Shown here piece by piece: positions 32,167-32,551 of a DNA stretch of 32,551 bases. The stretch's first letter is position 1. Each line of letters opens with the position of its first letter. Location: NCBI GenBank assembly GCA_947629565.1, contig CANREG010000030.1, positions 1 to 32,551 on the forward strand, given 5' to 3'. Made by a program: the position numbers and the translations under genes. The stretch comes from an uncultured Lachnospiraceae bacterium (GTDB lineage Bacteria > Bacillota > Clostridia > Lachnospirales > Lachnospiraceae). The notes beneath the pieces are model-generated. The model searched no databases and had not been told where the DNA came from. It worked only from the letters and a program-made list of their open reading frames with translations.

Positions 32167-32310
32167 GCGCCGGAAAGAGAAAATGGTTCCAAATCGGGAA
32201 CGCTTGCGCTTCGTTGCGTCACACAGCGGTACTAAATTCGTGCTGCGCACTCATTAAGTACCGGTGGACGCAAAAATCCCTCTTTGGAATCCATTTTCCT
32301 TTTCCGGCGC
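32167..32310. repeat. 144-base imperfect palindrome after lgt
   Basis: The first arm, starting GCGCCGGAAA at 32167 and running to 32193 (AAAATGGTTCCAAA), pairs with 32283-32310 (TTTGGAATCC ... CCGGCGC) over about 25 of 27 positions. Nearer the centre TGCGTC and CGGTACT (about 32215-32233) pair with AGTACCG and GACGCA (about 32258-32272), with a GCTGCGC-rich tip. It resembles no gene: frames here are short shadows. No T-run follows the right arm, so it is not a standard terminator; it fits a MITE-like or REP-type dispersed palindromic element. Confidence 0.75.
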
Positions 32311-32457
32311 TGTTTGCTGGAAAAGGATACAGAATTCTTTTTTTTTGATGATGTTGGTAAAAAGTATGATTATCAGGAAGGCGCTTTCGGACGTTGGTGT
32401 CTGATAAATTTGTACCCGTTCGAAAACTTTTGCAATGTGCTGCATTTGGTAAGAAAA

Positions 32458-32551
32458 GGGGCTGTCGCTTTAACTGAACCGCTCCCCGTCAAGTAGACAG
32501 TGAAAAAAATATAAATTTTTTTCTGCCATCAGCTGCAAGGCTGGTGGCAGT
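32458..32551. repeat. Module resembling the left end of the window
   Basis: GGGGCTGTCGC (32458-32468), then TGAACCGCTCCCCGTCAAG, then GTGAAAAAAATA and a CTGCCATCAGC/GCTGGTGGCAG hairpin (32523-32550, one mismatch). The reverse complement of 168-250 has the same order: GGGGCTGTCGC, a middle segment, TTGAAAAAAATA, and a CTGCCA/TGGCAG hairpin. It may be the border of another insertion sequence that continues past the window. From 32146 to the end no coding region is supported. Confidence 0.45.

Noticed and set aside
32284-32496. 70-residue frame at the right end
   Set aside because: It begins inside the arm of the palindrome, has a homopolymer-driven FFFF run and no ribosome binding site.

Overview
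The window looks like the chromosome of a spore-forming Lachnospiraceae or related Clostridia member with low-to-moderate GC. The evidence is the cotJ spore-coat genes, an ISLre2-family transposase, strong AGGAGG ribosome binding sites, sigma-A type promoters and many secreted proteins with SH3b, Big2 and cadherin-like domains. No gene fixes the species.

Layout. 1-1900: an ISLre2-type insertion sequence with a terminator and hairpin to its left. 1950-5170: two secreted proteins, an SH3b/glucosaminidase cell-wall hydrolase and a cohesin-like protein, probably co-transcribed. 5160-6725 (minus): Hsp33 chaperone and a small acidic membrane protein. 6992-9620: a 700-residue protein I do not recognise and an orphan type IV pilin-like protein. 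9640-10970: tRNA-Gly(GCC), a membrane zinc-ribbon protein and a YfbR-like HD nucleotidase. 11010-14200: glycogen synthase behind a strong promoter and a 300-base leader full of palindromic and tandem repeats, then serS. 14194-16511 (minus): a translationally coupled CbbX/SpoVK-type AAA+ ATPase and LysR regulator. 16620-19343: AI-2E family permease, DUF5684-like membrane protein, YebC-family regulator. 19359-22036: a small XRE regulator facing a Big2 surface protein; three copies of one 17-base palindrome and a duplicated promoter lie between them. 22084-23165 (minus): cotJC and a fused cotJA-cotJB. 23299-26568 (minus): a large hybrid histidine kinase with two solute-binding sensor domains. 26736-28606: plsY-like acyltransferase overlapping an MGDG-synthase-type glycosyltransferase. 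28627-29832: an accessory patch with a broken dinD-like gene and a Phd/RelE-type toxin-antitoxin pair. 30097-32145: ychF and lgt. 32146-32551: no gene, but a 144-base imperfect palindrome and a module resembling the left end of the window.

Most genes are housekeeping or cell-envelope functions. The best candidates for undescribed biology are the XRE/duplicated operator locus at 19359-19885, the nested 35-base plus 8-base repeat array in the glgA leader, the 144-base palindrome after lgt, and the 700-residue protein followed by an orphan pilin. I did not find a defence island, CRISPR array, prophage or biosynthetic cluster.
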